A stretch of 64,000 nt of DNA from Devosia sp. FKR38 (GTDB taxonomy: Bacteria > Pseudomonadota > Alphaproteobacteria > Rhizobiales > Devosiaceae), in assembly GCF_005222805.1 (NCBI RefSeq), contig NZ_STGC01000005.1:620001-684000 (forward strand). The letters are read 5' to 3'. Position numbers and translations under genes: made by a program. Under the pieces are notes generated by a model, which worked only from the letters and a program-made list of their open reading frames with translations, was not told where the DNA came from and ran no database searches. Shown here one piece after another: positions 17,130-26,818 of this stretch; positions within the stretch are counted from its first letter, which is position 1; every line of letters starts with the position of its first letter.

Positions 17130-19024
17130 TGCCTGCCGACAGCGCTGCCAAGAAACCGTCCGTCAACGCGGACGAAGGTTCCCTTTTCTCTACGGTCAGG
17201 AACCTGTGGACCTATATGTGGCCCGCCGACCGCGCCGATTTGCGGCTGCGCGTTGTGCTCGCCATCGGCGCCCTGATGCTCAGCAAGGTGGCCACTACCC
17301 TGGTGCCCTTCGCCTACAAGGGGGTTATCGATAGCCTCGACGGGGCAGCGCCAGACAGCAATCTCGTCTTCGGCCTCGCCGTACCCATTGTGCTGGTCAT
17401 CGCCTATGTCATTGGCAATATCGCCGACGCGGGCTTCCAGCAGTTGCGCGACGTGCTGTTTGCCAGTGTCGGCCAGAATGCCGTGCGCAAGCTGGCGCTC
17501 CGCACCTTTCACCACTTGCACCGCATGTCGCTGCGCTTCCATCTGGCGCGTCGCACCGGCGGGCTGAGCCGTGTCATCGAACGCGGCACCAAGGGCATTG
17601 AAACCGTCGTGCGCTTCACGATGCTCAACATTGCCCCCACCCTGGTCGAGTTCATCATCACGGCCGTCATCTTCGTGTGGATGTTCGGCATCAGCTATCT
17701 GGGCGTGCTGGTGGTGATGATCTGGGGCTATCTCTACTTCACCATCAAGGCCTCCAATTGGCGCATCTCGATCCGTCGGGACATGAACAATTCCGACACT
17801 GACGCCAACGGCAAGGCCATCGACAGCCTGCTCAATTTTGAGACGGTCAAATACTTCGCCAATGAGCAGATGGAGGCTGATCGCTACGACGTCTCCATGG
17901 CCGGCTATGAGCGCTCGGCCATTCGAATCTGGACCTCGCTGGGCTTTCTCAACTTCGGCCAGGCCGTCATCTTCTATGGTGGCTTCCTTGTCATCGCCAT
18001 CATGTCGGTGCTGGGCGTGATGAACAAGACGCTCACCCTGGGTGACTTCGTCCTGCTCAACACCTTCCTGATGCAGGTCTATCGCCCGCTCAACTTCATC
18101 GGCTTTGTTTACCGCGAACTGCGCCAGGGCTTGACCGACATCGAGGAGATGTTCAAGCTCCTCGACCAGAAGCCCGAGATCGAGGACAGCCCCAAGGCCA
18201 CGCCGCTGACCATCAGCGGCCCGGTGATCCGCTTTGACAATGTCACCTTCCACTACGATGCTGATCGTCCCATCCTCAAGGGCGTGAGCTTTGAGGTGCC
18301 GGCTGGCAAGACCGTGGCCATCGTCGGCCCCACTGGCGCGGGCAAGTCCACCATCTCGCGGCTGCTCTATCGCTTCTATGACGTGACGGGCGGCAGCATC
18401 ACCATCGATGGGCAGGATCTGCGCGATGTCACGCAGGAGAGCCTGCGCCGCGCCATCGGCATGGTGCCGCAGGATACCGTGCTGTTCAACGACACCATTG
18501 GCTACAACATCGAATATGGTCGCCCCGGCGCCTCGGTGGACGATGTGCGTGCGGCCGCCGCCATGGCCCAGGTCGGGCCCTTCATCGAGAGCCTGCCCAA
18601 GGGCTATGACACGCCCGTGGGCGAGCGCGGCCTCAAGCTCTCCGGTGGCGAGAAGCAGCGCGTGGCCATTGCCCGCACCATTCTCAAGGCGCCCTCCATT
18701 CTCATCCTAGACGAGGCGACGTCGGCGCTCGACACCAAGACCGAGCGCGACATCCAGTCCGCCCTCGATGTGGTGTCGCAGAACCGCACCACCGTGGTCA
18801 TTGCCCATCGGCTGTCGACCGTGGTCAATGCCGACGAGATCCTGGTGCTGCGCGAGGGCGTCGTCGCCGAGCGCGGCAATCACCAGCAGTTGCTGGCCCA
18901 GGGCGGGCTCTATGCCCAGATGTGGAACCGCCAGCGCGAGGCCACCGAGGCCGAGGAAAAGCTGCTGCAGACCGCCAACGATCCCGACGGCTTCGTCAAG
19001 CGCGGCCTGCCCGCCGCCGAATAA
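17129..19024 (+). CDS. Atm1-type ABC exporter (fused membrane and ATPase domains)
   Basis: This 631-residue half-transporter has an N-terminal six-helix membrane domain (about 35-340) and a C-terminal ATPase. Walker A is GPTGAGKST near 400, the signature LSGGEKQ near 504, and Walker B ILILDEATSALD near 525. NFETVKYFANE is the hallmark of the Atm1/HMT1 group, which exports glutathione-linked sulfur species or glutathione-metal conjugates across the inner membrane. It would work as a homodimer. Co-expression with a Cys-rich ArsR regulator points to metal or thiol stress. MsbA-like lipid export is less likely given that motif. Confidence 0.88.
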   Translation: MPADSAAKKPSVNADEGSLFSTVRNLWTYMWPADRADLRLRVVLAIGALMLSKVATTLVPFAYKGVIDSLDGAAPDSNLVFGLAVPIVLVIAYVIGNIADAGFQQLRDVLFASVGQNAVRKLALRTFHHLHRMSLRFHLARRTGGLSRVIERGTKGIETVVRFTMLNIAPTLVEFIITAVIFVWMFGISYLGVLVVMIWGYLYFTIKASNWRISIRRDMNNSDTDANGKAIDSLLNFETVKYFANEQMEADRYDVSMAGYERSAIRIWTSLGFLNFGQAVIFYGGFLVIAIMSVLGVMNKTLTLGDFVLLNTFLMQVYRPLNFIGFVYRELRQGLTDIEEMFKLLDQKPEIEDSPKATPLTISGPVIRFDNVTFHYDADRPILKGVSFEVPAGKTVAIVGPTGAGKSTISRLLYRFYDVTGGSITIDGQDLRDVTQESLRRAIGMVPQDTVLFNDTIGYNIEYGRPGASVDDVRAAAAMAQVGPFIESLPKGYDTPVGERGLKLSGGEKQRVAIARTILKAPSILILDEATSALDTKTERDIQSALDVVSQNRTTVVIAHRLSTVVNADEILVLREGVVAERGNHQQLLAQGGLYAQMWNRQREATEAEEKLLQTANDPDGFVKRGLPAAE

Positions 19025-19180
19025 GGGCGGGCAAAACGCCGCGCGGGCAGGGTCAGGCTGAGGCAAGGATGAGACTGGGGTTTCGCGACGCGGGTAGTCC
19101 GCGCGTGCCGGAACCCCGGCGCTCACCTCGGGCCGCGTTGTGCACTTGTCCAGCAGCGCCGCATGGCGCACCATGCCGGC

Positions 19181-19654
19181 ATGTCCGCCATATCCCTCAT
19201 CGCTGCCCGCCCGGATCAGAAGCGTACCGTTGCCAATCTGATCCAGCTCTATCTGCACGACATGACCGAGTTCATGCCGTTTCCGGTCGGCGCAGACGGA
19301 CGCTTCGAGTACGACTTCCTCGACCGGTTCTGGCAGCATCCCTATCTCATCATGGCGGGAGACGAGATCGCCGGCTTTGCCCTGGTGATCGACGGCTGCC
19401 CTTTGACGGGCCGCACGCCCTGCTGGTTCATGGCCGAGTTCTTCGTGCTCAAGGCCTACCGGCGCCGCGGTGCAGGGCAGGCGGCATTGGCCGCAGCATT
19501 CGCCCGTCATCCGGGCGACTGGCACATCGCCGTGCCCCATGCGAACCTGGCAGCGGCGGCATTCTGGCATAAGGCAGTCGCAGGCCATGCAGCCCCTGCG
19601 CGCGACATCAGCTTCGATGGCGATGACTGGCGGCTCTACAGCCTCGTCGCTTGA
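19181..19654 (+). CDS. GNAT-family N-acetyltransferase
   Basis: This 157-residue protein has the GNAT core. A central strand precedes the acetyl-CoA pyrophosphate loop (FFVLKAYRRRGAGQAAL), and a C-terminal region NLAAAAFWHKAV matches motif B. The substrate is unknown. The ATG at 19181 is used; the ATG at 19163 would add six residues, and neither has a strong ribosome-binding site. The preceding 156-base gap after the exporter holds no gene that I can see. Confidence 0.8.
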   Translation: MSAISLIAARPDQKRTVANLIQLYLHDMTEFMPFPVGADGRFEYDFLDRFWQHPYLIMAGDEIAGFALVIDGCPLTGRTPCWFMAEFFVLKAYRRRGAGQAALAAAFARHPGDWHIAVPHANLAAAAFWHKAVAGHAAPARDISFDGDDWRLYSLVA

Positions 19655-19660
19655 AACAAA

Positions 19661-19690
19661 AAGGCCCGCATCGCTGCGGGCCTTCTGTTG
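19661..19690. terminator. Bidirectional terminator between the GNAT gene and the RND operon
   Basis: A 10-bp perfect stem (AAGGCCCGCA / TGCGGGCCTT) with loop TCGC has an A-run on its left and a T-rich TTCTGTT on its right. It can therefore end both the plus-strand GNAT transcript and the minus-strand efflux transcript. Confidence 0.85.
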
Positions 19691-19707
19691 GAGTGTGTGC
19701 GCCGAAG

Positions 19708-22700
19708 CTATTCGGCGGCTTCCGGGCGATCGGGGCGGCTGACGACGGTCACCCCGTTCTGTTCCTTCTTCACCAACCCGGCATCGGGGCTGACGATATA
19801 GCGCTTGGAGCCATCGGCATCGGCGGGGATTTCGACGGCCATGCCGTCAAAGCCCGCCGGCATTGCCATGGCCGGCTGGCCACCGCGACCGGTGACGAAG
19901 CGTCCCAGGCGGGCAAACTGGTGGCTGATCCAGCGGATCTGCCTCCACAGCACATTGGGCGCCACCACCATCACCGGCACCATCACCAGCGTCAGCGCCG
20001 TGGACACGAACAGTCCCGACACCAGCGCCGCTGACAGGTGGATGAACCACGAGCCGGCAATGCCGCCCACCACGATCTCGCGACGGATAAAGTCGAACTC
20101 GACATTGGCCGCCATCGGGATAACGCCCAGTGCGGTCACGGTCGCCGTCAGCAGCACAGGGCGCACGCGCTGGCTGATGGTCAGCAGCATGGCTTTGATG
20201 GGTTCGACATGTTCGTCACGATTGTAGTGGTTATAGGTGTCGATCAGCACGATGCCGTTCTTCACCACGATACCGGCCAGGGCCACGATGCCCAGGCCCG
20301 TCATGATGGCCGAGAAGCTCATCCCGGTCACCACCATGCCCAGCAGCACGCCGCCGAGCGACATGATCACCGTCGAGAGCGTCACGATCACCTGCCAGAA
20401 GCTGTTGTACTCCAGCAGCAGGATCAGGAAGATCAGGAACATCGCTGCACCGAACGCCGACACGATGAACGCATTGGTGTCGTCCACCTGCTCGGCCGCG
20501 CCGCCATAGACGATCTTGACCGAGGCGGGCCATTCCTGCGTGGCCTGCCAGGCCTTGATCTGCTCGATCTTGGCGTCGGAGGTCACCGGTTCCCCAGCCG
20601 CATTGGTCGGGTTGAGATTGGCGGCCACGCCCATGGCATAGACGCCATTGCGACGCGAGATATTGGCCACCTTGGGCACGGCCGTGCGCTCGATGAAATT
20701 GCTCACCGGCACCAGACCCTGCGCCGTCACGATGCGCAGCGAGTCCAGCGCGTCGAAGGTGCGCTCTTCCTCCGGCAGGCGAACGCGGATGTCGAGTTCG
20801 TCGCCGCCATCATCGGGCCGATAGCTGCCCAGCTTCACGCCGGAGGTCACCAGCTGCACATAGGGGCTCAGTTCCCGCACGCCGATGCCGTATTTGGCAG
20901 CCGCTTCGCGGTCGATGGTCACTTCCCAGTCGATGCCGGGTGCAGGGCGGCCGTCTTCGATGTCGATCGTGTCGCCCAGCTCGTTCTCGATATAGTTGCG
21001 CAGCTTGGTCACGGCTGGCGCGATGTCGTCATATACCGTGCCTTCCACGCGCAGGTTGATGGCCTTGCCGGCCGGCGGACCGTTTTCCTGGGCGGCAATC
21101 TGCACCTGCAGGCCCGAGATGTCGGCTACCCGCTCGCGGATGTTCTGGAAGATCACAGCCGCCTTGTCGCGCTCATTATAGGGCAGCAGCTGCAGGTTGA
21201 ACGAGCCGATGGTATCCGGCGGACCGCCCGAACTCAGGCCTGAGCCACCGCCGCCAAAGCTCATGATCACGTCCTGGATGCCCTGGACCTGCAGGATCTC
21301 GTTCTCCACCTCGACCAGCATGTCGCGGATCTCGATCGGCGAGTAATTGCCGCGCGTGATGACGTTGACGGTGCCGAACTCCGGCTCGGAGGCCGGGAAG
21401 GCTTCAGAGGTCGGGTTGCTGTTGGCGTAGAGCACGAACATGCCGATGATCAGGGCAAAGCCAATGCCCAGCGTCGGCAGCGGCTGGTGCAGCAAGTGCT
21501 GCATGGTGCGCACATAAACGCCGGTGACGCCGCCCACCTTCTTGGGGTCGAACTTGTCGGCATACATCACCATGTCGGCCTTTTCCTTGGCCACGGGGTC
21601 GACATGGGTAGAGGCGATCAGCGCACCGATGATGGGCATGAAGATCAGCGCCGACACCAGCGAGGCACACATCACCACGATCACGATGATGGGCAGATAG
21701 CTCATGAACTTGCCGATAATGCCCGGCCAGAACAACAGCGGCACAAAGGCGCCCAGCGTGGTGAACGTCGCCGACACCACCGGCACGAACATCTTGCGCG
21801 CCGCCATGATGAAGGCCTCCTTCTTGGAGACGCCTTCCATCAGCTTGCGTTCGGCATATTCGACCACCACGATGGGGTCGTCCACCAGCACGCCCACCGC
21901 CAGCACCAGCCCGAACATGATCATCATATTGATGGTCATGCCCATGACCTGCACGACGAGGAAAGCGATCATGAACGAGATCGGGATCGACATGCCGATC
22001 ATGATGGCCGGGCGGACGCCCAGCGTTGCGATACAGGTGATCAGCACCAGCGCCACGGCAGTCAGCACCGCCGCTTCCAGCGAGCGGAACAGGCCCTTGG
22101 TGGAGTCTGCCTGGTCAATCAGGAAGCTGGTCTCGATGCCCTTGGGCCAATCGGCCGTATAGGCCTCTGTGACCCTGCGGACCTCATCGGAGATGGTGAT
22201 GACATTGGTGCCCAGCTTCTTGACCACGCCCAGCGTGATCGCCGGCTGGCCATTCACATGCGCATACTGCGTGGCGTCCTTGAACGTCCGTGTGATGGTG
22301 GCCACATCGCCAAAGGTCACCACGGTGTCGCCCGAGGTCTTGAGCGGCAGCGTATAGACGTCCTGAGCGTTCTTGATCAGGCCGGGCACTTCGACGTTGA
22401 ACGAGCCCTGGCCGCTGTCCAGCGTGCCGCCCGGCACCACCATGTTGTTCTTGGACAGTGCATCGAGCAGCTGGGCTGCCGTCAGGTCATAGGCTTCCAG
22501 GCGGTTGAGGTCGATGGTGACCTCGAGCACTTCATCGCGCGAGCCCGACAGGGTCACGCTCTGCACGTCGCCCATGCCCTCCAGTTCCTTGCGCAGGTCC
22601 TTGGCGCGGCGCACCAGTTCCTGCTCGGGCACGGTGCCATAGACAGCCACCGAGATGGTCGGCATGTCCGAGAACGAGATTTCCGACACTGTCGGCTCTT

Positions 22701-23073
22701 TGGCGTCGTCCGGCAGTACGGCTGTGACGCCGTCCATCTTGGCGCGGATATCCGAGAGGGCCTTGTCCTTGTCGGCATTCACGTTGAACTCAAGGAACAC
22801 CGAGGCGTGGCCGGTGGTTGATGTGGACGAGTAGTTCTCCAGCCCGTCGATTTCCTTGATGCGGTCTTCGATCGGCTTGGCCAGCAATTGCTCAGCGTCC
22901 CGCGGCGACACGCCGGTCTGGCTGACCGAGATGTAGAAATACGGGATATCGATCGCCGGGAAGCTCTCTTTGGGCAACGTGCTATAGGCCGAGTAGCCAG
23001 CCAGCAGCAGCAGAACCATGACGGTGAGAACGACACGCGGCATCCTCAGGATGCGTTCGATAAAGTCCAGCAT
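19708..23073 (-). CDS. RND-family efflux pump, inner-membrane permease
   Basis: This 1121-residue proton-driven transporter of the AcrB/hydrophobe-amphiphile exporter class has an N-terminal helix (VVLTVMVLLLLAGYSAYSTLP), a periplasmic porter domain, and the transmembrane proton-relay segment GVLVDDPIVVVEY with the paired Asp. The second half repeats the fold. The C-terminus has about 70 extra cytosolic residues. It starts 3 bases after the adaptor stop, in the PadR-adaptor-pump operon. No TolC-like outer-membrane channel is encoded nearby, so it must borrow one. The substrate cannot be assigned. Confidence 0.92.
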   Translation of the reverse strand: MLDFIERILRMPRVVLTVMVLLLLAGYSAYSTLPKESFPAIDIPYFYISVSQTGVSPRDAEQLLAKPIEDRIKEIDGLENYSSTSTTGHASVFLEFNVNADKDKALSDIRAKMDGVTAVLPDDAKEPTVSEISFSDMPTISVAVYGTVPEQELVRRAKDLRKELEGMGDVQSVTLSGSRDEVLEVTIDLNRLEAYDLTAAQLLDALSKNNMVVPGGTLDSGQGSFNVEVPGLIKNAQDVYTLPLKTSGDTVVTFGDVATITRTFKDATQYAHVNGQPAITLGVVKKLGTNVITISDEVRRVTEAYTADWPKGIETSFLIDQADSTKGLFRSLEAAVLTAVALVLITCIATLGVRPAIMIGMSIPISFMIAFLVVQVMGMTINMMIMFGLVLAVGVLVDDPIVVVEYAERKLMEGVSKKEAFIMAARKMFVPVVSATFTTLGAFVPLLFWPGIIGKFMSYLPIIVIVVMCASLVSALIFMPIIGALIASTHVDPVAKEKADMVMYADKFDPKKVGGVTGVYVRTMQHLLHQPLPTLGIGFALIIGMFVLYANSNPTSEAFPASEPEFGTVNVITRGNYSPIEIRDMLVEVENEILQVQGIQDVIMSFGGGGSGLSSGGPPDTIGSFNLQLLPYNERDKAAVIFQNIRERVADISGLQVQIAAQENGPPAGKAINLRVEGTVYDDIAPAVTKLRNYIENELGDTIDIEDGRPAPGIDWEVTIDREAAAKYGIGVRELSPYVQLVTSGVKLGSYRPDDGGDELDIRVRLPEEERTFDALDSLRIVTAQGLVPVSNFIERTAVPKVANISRRNGVYAMGVAANLNPTNAAGEPVTSDAKIEQIKAWQATQEWPASVKIVYGGAAEQVDDTNAFIVSAFGAAMFLIFLILLLEYNSFWQVIVTLSTVIMSLGGVLLGMVVTGMSFSAIMTGLGIVALAGIVVKNGIVLIDTYNHYNRDEHVEPIKAMLLTISQRVRPVLLTATVTALGVIPMAANVEFDFIRREIVVGGIAGSWFIHLSAALVSGLFVSTALTLVMVPVMVVAPNVLWRQIRWISHQFARLGRFVTGRGGQPAMAMPAGFDGMAVEIPADADGSKRYIVSPDAGLVKKEQNGVTVVSRPDRPEAAE

Positions 23074-23076
23074 GGA

Positions 23077-24348
23077 TCAGCTCGCGGTTGCGTTGGGGGT
23101 CTTGGCAGCAACATTGGTGGCGTCGACGGACTGGCCGTCCACGACATATTCCTGGCCGACGGTGATCACGTCAGCGCTGGTGGGGAGGCCCAGCACCCAC
23201 ACGCCTTCGCGCGTGTCGCTGGCAATGGTAATGGGCACGAACTTGACGACACTGTCGGTCACGGTCTTGACCCCCAGCACACCGCTGTCATTGAGCGTCA
23301 GCACCGACTGCGGCAGCAGATGGGCGAGCGCGCTGCCCATCACCACTTTGGCCGTGGCCGAAACGCCGTCGCGAATGGCGGCATTGGCGTTGGGAACCTC
23401 GATCTCCACCGGGAAAGAGCGGGTCGCGGCATCGGCGGTCGCGGAGATATAGGTCACCTTGCCGGGCACGGACTGGCCGGTAATGGTGTCGATGGTTGCG
23501 TCAAGGCCGAGCCGGGCCAGACCGATACGGGCTTCCGGCACCTGGCCGACAAACAGGATCGGGTCCAGCTGCACGATGGTGGCGCAGGGCTGGCCCTGGC
23601 CAAGCATGGCGCCGGCGTTTACCAGCGGGTCCTGCACGACGCCGGCCACCTTGGCCTTGATCTCGGTACGGTTGAGTTCGGCCTCGGCATTGTCGAGTCC
23701 CGCCTGGGCCGCGCTCACATTGGCCTGGGCAGAGCTCAGGCCCACTTCGACCTGCTGGGCGGTATTGGGCGCAGCCAGCCCCTTGGCGCGGAGTTCAGCA
23801 TTGGTGTCATAGTCCGACTGGGCTTTCACCAGCCCTGCGCTGGCCTGGGCTACGGCGGCCTTGGCCTGGGCCACAGCGGCGGCGCGGGTGCCCTGGTCGA
23901 GCGTGCACAGCAGCTCACCCACGGCAACCTTCTGGCCCTTGGTGACATGCACGGTGTCCACGATGCCGGCGGTTTCGGCAACCGCGCCAACCGAGGCCTT
24001 GGCCTTGGTGCGACCGCGCAGGGACACTTCCACGGTCATCGGCTCGGCCACATAGGTCGATGTGCGGACGGACTGCAGCGCTGTGCTGGCGCCATTGGCC
24101 TGCTCATTGCGCTGGGCAATGGTCAGATGGGGGTCGACCTTTTCCTCGCCCTCATGCTGGGCCAGCACGCCGGCCTCGGCCAGTTGCGTGGCGATCGGAC
24201 CATGCTCTTCGCCTTCCATCACCGATATAATCGGGCGTTCACCCTTGCCCGGGCCGTTGCCGCCCATCACCAGGGTCCCGGTGGCCAGCCATGCTCCTGC
24301 CAAAATCAGGATCAACAAAGCCACACCGTAGGAAAAGAGTGCACGCAT
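23077..24348 (-). CDS. RND efflux periplasmic adaptor (membrane fusion protein)
   Basis: This 423-residue HlyD/AcrA-like adaptor has an N-terminal anchor (VALLILILAGAWLATGTLVM) and a lipoyl half-motif around AETAGIVDTVHVTKGQKVAVGELLCTLD. A long Ala-rich coiled-coil hairpin (about 155-225) is followed by the beta-barrel domain. A Glu/His-rich linker (EGEEHGP ... HEGEEKVDPH) lies between the anchor and the first barrel strand, which is longer than usual. It is followed immediately by the pump gene. It links the inner-membrane pump to an outer-membrane channel. Confidence 0.9.
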   Translation of the reverse strand: MRALFSYGVALLILILAGAWLATGTLVMGGNGPGKGERPIISVMEGEEHGPIATQLAEAGVLAQHEGEEKVDPHLTIAQRNEQANGASTALQSVRTSTYVAEPMTVEVSLRGRTKAKASVGAVAETAGIVDTVHVTKGQKVAVGELLCTLDQGTRAAAVAQAKAAVAQASAGLVKAQSDYDTNAELRAKGLAAPNTAQQVEVGLSSAQANVSAAQAGLDNAEAELNRTEIKAKVAGVVQDPLVNAGAMLGQGQPCATIVQLDPILFVGQVPEARIGLARLGLDATIDTITGQSVPGKVTYISATADAATRSFPVEIEVPNANAAIRDGVSATAKVVMGSALAHLLPQSVLTLNDSGVLGVKTVTDSVVKFVPITIASDTREGVWVLGLPTSADVITVGQEYVVDGQSVDATNVAAKTPNATAS

Positions 24349-24367
24349 TAAATTCCGTCCCTTTAGA

Positions 24368-24916
24368 TTACTCGGCCGCGTCTTTGTTTGGCTCGGCTCG
24401 CCCTAGTTTGATCAAATCGTCCATATGGGTGCGCAGATACTCTTCCGCAACGCCCATAATGGCACGACCGTAGTTTATCACCCATGCGTCGCACGCATTC
24501 AGGCTAGGCGTTTCCATCGCCTCGGCGACGATGCGATGCTTTTCCTGGCGGACCGCAAGATAGTCATTGGCCCGCGCTGCCACCAGTTCGCGCGGCAGCA
24601 GGTGGGCAAAGCGGGCAAACAGCAGGAAGGGGCTGCGGAAGACTTCCTCGCCCATCGGCGCGGACAGTTCCTGCACAAAAGCATCCCGACCCGCGGGGGT
24701 GATTGAATAGATCTTCTTGGTCGGCTTGCCGTCCTGCTGCTCCAGCCGGCTCGAGACCAGGCCTTCGCTCTCCAGTCGGGCCAGCGCAGGATAGATTGAT
24801 CCGAAGCTGGCTTCCACGAAGTAGGAGCACTCGCCCTCCACCGACAGACGCCGGATCTCATAGCCCGTCGCATCGCCATCATGCAGAATGGACAGGCACA
24901 GGGTTCTGACGTTCAT
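24368..24916 (-). CDS. PadR-family transcriptional regulator
   Basis: This 182-residue regulator has an N-terminal PadR winged helix (LSILHDGDATGYEIRR ... GSIYPALARLESEGLVSSR, wing QQDGKPTKKIYSITPAGR) and a C-terminal helical dimerisation region of the Vir-like type. Start: GGGAG lies 5 bases before the ATG at 24916; a GTG at 24922 is too close to it. It is the first gene of the efflux operon (19 bases to the adaptor), so it most likely represses its own promoter and is relieved by a pump substrate. Confidence 0.88.
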   Translation of the reverse strand: MNVRTLCLSILHDGDATGYEIRRLSVEGECSYFVEASFGSIYPALARLESEGLVSSRLEQQDGKPTKKIYSITPAGRDAFVQELSAPMGEEVFRSPFLLFARFAHLLPRELVAARANDYLAVRQEKHRIVAEAMETPSLNACDAWVINYGRAIMGVAEEYLRTHMDDLIKLGRAEPNKDAAE

Positions 24917-24934
24917 GCACACTCCCGGGGGCGC

Positions 24935-24970
24935 TATGTCGGACCGATATATGTCGGTTCTCTATATGCA
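24935..24970 (-). promoter_or_regulatory. Promoter/operator of the PadR-efflux operon
   Basis: Two direct copies of TATGTCGG start at 24935 and 24950 (15-base period). The first forms an imperfect palindrome, ATGTCGG-A-CCGATAT. On the minus strand a TATAGA -10-like box lies just upstream, with TTGCAC as a possible -35 (15-base spacing, short). PadR proteins typically bind ATGT/ACAT dyads at this position, so autoregulation is likely. Confidence 0.5.
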
Positions 24971-25045
24971 GCCCGTGAATCGTGCAAGTTGTACGGTGCC
25001 TGCGATCGTGCAGATCAGTTAAGACCCTCTTGCATGGCGGCCCGT

Positions 25046-25876
25046 CTAGGCGATCAGTTGCGCCATCTCTGCAGCGGCGCGCTGCGCCAGATCCAGAGTG
25101 CTAGCCGCCACGAAATAGGGGTTGAGGAACCCCAGCTCGCCCTTGCCATAGCGCATGGTCTGGCCATCCAGCGTCACCACGGCCCCACCGGCTGCTTCAA
25201 GCACAGCCTGGCCGGCAGCGGTATCCCATTCGCAAGTTGGGGTGAAGCGGGGGTAAAGCTGGGCATCGCCGCGCGCCAACAGGCAGAACTTGAGCGAGGA
25301 TCCCACCGACACATCGGACTCGACGGCCAGCGTCTCGCACAATCTGGCCAGCGCCGCATGGCCATGCGACCGGCTGGCGACGATGCGCAGGGGCAGGGTG
25401 CTTGCCACCGCGATGGGGCGCCGGTCCCGCAGCACGCCAGCAAGACTGTTGCCGGAATAGGCGCCCGACGCGTCGCCAACAAAGGTCTCGCCGGTCACCG
25501 GCGCCAGCACCACGCCCATCACCGGCGCGCCATCTTCCACCAGCGCGATATTGACCGTGAATTCGCCGTTGCGCTTGATGAATTCCTTGGTGCCATCGAG
25601 CGGATCAACCACGAAATAGCGCCGGCCAAGGTTCGGAATGATGCCGGCCGCGACGCTCTCTTCACCCAAGACGGGAATGCCGGTGGCGCGCAGATGGTCC
25701 AGGATCACCGCTTCAGCGGCGGCATCGGCCTCGGTCACCGGCGAGCCATCAGATTTGGACACAGACGAGATCGGGCGTGAATAGACATCGAGGATCACGC
25801 GCGCTGCAGCAATGGCGGCTGTCACGGCCAGATCGGTGAGGGCGCTATTGGTCGGCGCTTGTTGCGCAAGGCTCAT
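25046..25876 (-). CDS. cysQ: 3'(2'),5'-bisphosphate nucleotidase (CysQ-type)
   Basis: This 276-residue inositol-monophosphatase-superfamily enzyme dephosphorylates 3'-phosphoadenosine-5'-phosphate to AMP, supporting sulfate assimilation. Metal-binding motifs are EES (GEESVAAG), DPLDGTKEFI and CEWDTAAGQ. The DGTKEF form is typical of CysQ rather than SuhB. Start: the ATG at 25876 lies 1 base after the nadC stop, so the two genes are cotranscribed. The frame continues upstream inside nadC but without homology. Confidence 0.9.
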   Translation of the reverse strand: MSLAQQAPTNSALTDLAVTAAIAAARVILDVYSRPISSVSKSDGSPVTEADAAAEAVILDHLRATGIPVLGEESVAAGIIPNLGRRYFVVDPLDGTKEFIKRNGEFTVNIALVEDGAPVMGVVLAPVTGETFVGDASGAYSGNSLAGVLRDRRPIAVASTLPLRIVASRSHGHAALARLCETLAVESDVSVGSSLKFCLLARGDAQLYPRFTPTCEWDTAAGQAVLEAAGGAVVTLDGQTMRYGKGELGFLNPYFVAASTLDLAQRAAAEMAQLIA

Positions 25877-25877
25877 C

Positions 25878-26750
25878 TCAGGCACCGATCTCGACATCAA
25901 GACCCAGATCGAGCGGCTTGGCCGCCATGGTGATCTGGCTGGTGGAAATAAAGTCGACGCCGGTTTCGGCGATGGCGCGGACACGGTCAAGCTTGACGCC
26001 GCCCGAAGCCTCCAGCCGCGCCCGGCCGGCATTGAGCGCCACGGCCTGGCGCAGCATGGCATTGTCCATATTGTCCAGCAGCACCACGCGGGCCCCGGCC
26101 GCCAGCGCTTCCTCGAGCTCGGCCAGCGTGGTCACCTCGATCTCGATGGCCACCAGATGGCCGGCATAGGCTGCGGCCGCCTGGTAAGCGGCGGTGACGC
26201 TGCCGGCCACGGCGATATGGTTGTCCTTGATCAGGATGGCATCATCGAGCGCATAGCGGTGATTGGCGCCGCCGCCACAGCGCACGGCATATTTCTCAAA
26301 GGCCCGCAGCCCTGGCGTGGTCTTGCGGGTGTCGCAGATCTGCGCCGATGTGCCGGCCACGGCATCGGCATAGGTCCGCGTCAGGGTCGCAATGCCGCTC
26401 ATGTGGTTGAGGAAGTTCAGCGCCACGCGCTCGGCCGACATCACCAGCCGCGCCGGCCCTGTGACAACGGCCACGACGCCGCCGGCCGCGATGCGGTCGC
26501 CATCGGCAACCTTGGGGGTGAACACCACACCATCGCCGACCAGTCGAAAGGCCGCTGCCGCCAGATCGAGCCCCGCGATCACGCCGGGCTCACGCGCCGA
26601 CAGGCTTGCTGTTGCGGTGGCGCTCGGGCTCAGGGTCGCCTGGCTGGTCAGATCGCCGGCCAGGCCCAGGTCTTCCTCCAGCGCCGCGGCAACGGCGCGG
26701 TCGACCAAAAGGCGCGGCAATTGGGCAGGCAGGCGGTCAGTGGGCAGCAT
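25878..26750 (-). CDS. nadC: Nicotinate-nucleotide pyrophosphorylase (carboxylating)
   Basis: This 290-residue quinolinate phosphoribosyltransferase makes nicotinate mononucleotide from quinolinate and PRPP. Conserved parts are EDLGLAGDLTS at the N-terminus, the Arg/Lys substrate pocket CDTRKTTPGLRAFEKYAV, RCGGGANHRYALDDAILIKDNH, and the barrel motif EASGGVKL. All key basic residues are present and the length is normal. It is the promoter-proximal gene of a nadC-cysQ pair; nadA and nadB are not in the window. Confidence 0.95.
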   Translation of the reverse strand: MLPTDRLPAQLPRLLVDRAVAAALEEDLGLAGDLTSQATLSPSATATASLSAREPGVIAGLDLAAAAFRLVGDGVVFTPKVADGDRIAAGGVVAVVTGPARLVMSAERVALNFLNHMSGIATLTRTYADAVAGTSAQICDTRKTTPGLRAFEKYAVRCGGGANHRYALDDAILIKDNHIAVAGSVTAAYQAAAAYAGHLVAIEIEVTTLAELEEALAAGARVVLLDNMDNAMLRQAVALNAGRARLEASGGVKLDRVRAIAETGVDFISTSQITMAAKPLDLGLDVEIGA

Positions 26751-26818
26751 GGCTCGGGTCTCTCGCGTCGAGCGGTGATGTACGCGTCACCACCGCCCGA
26801 TGCAACCAGAACGGCGGC

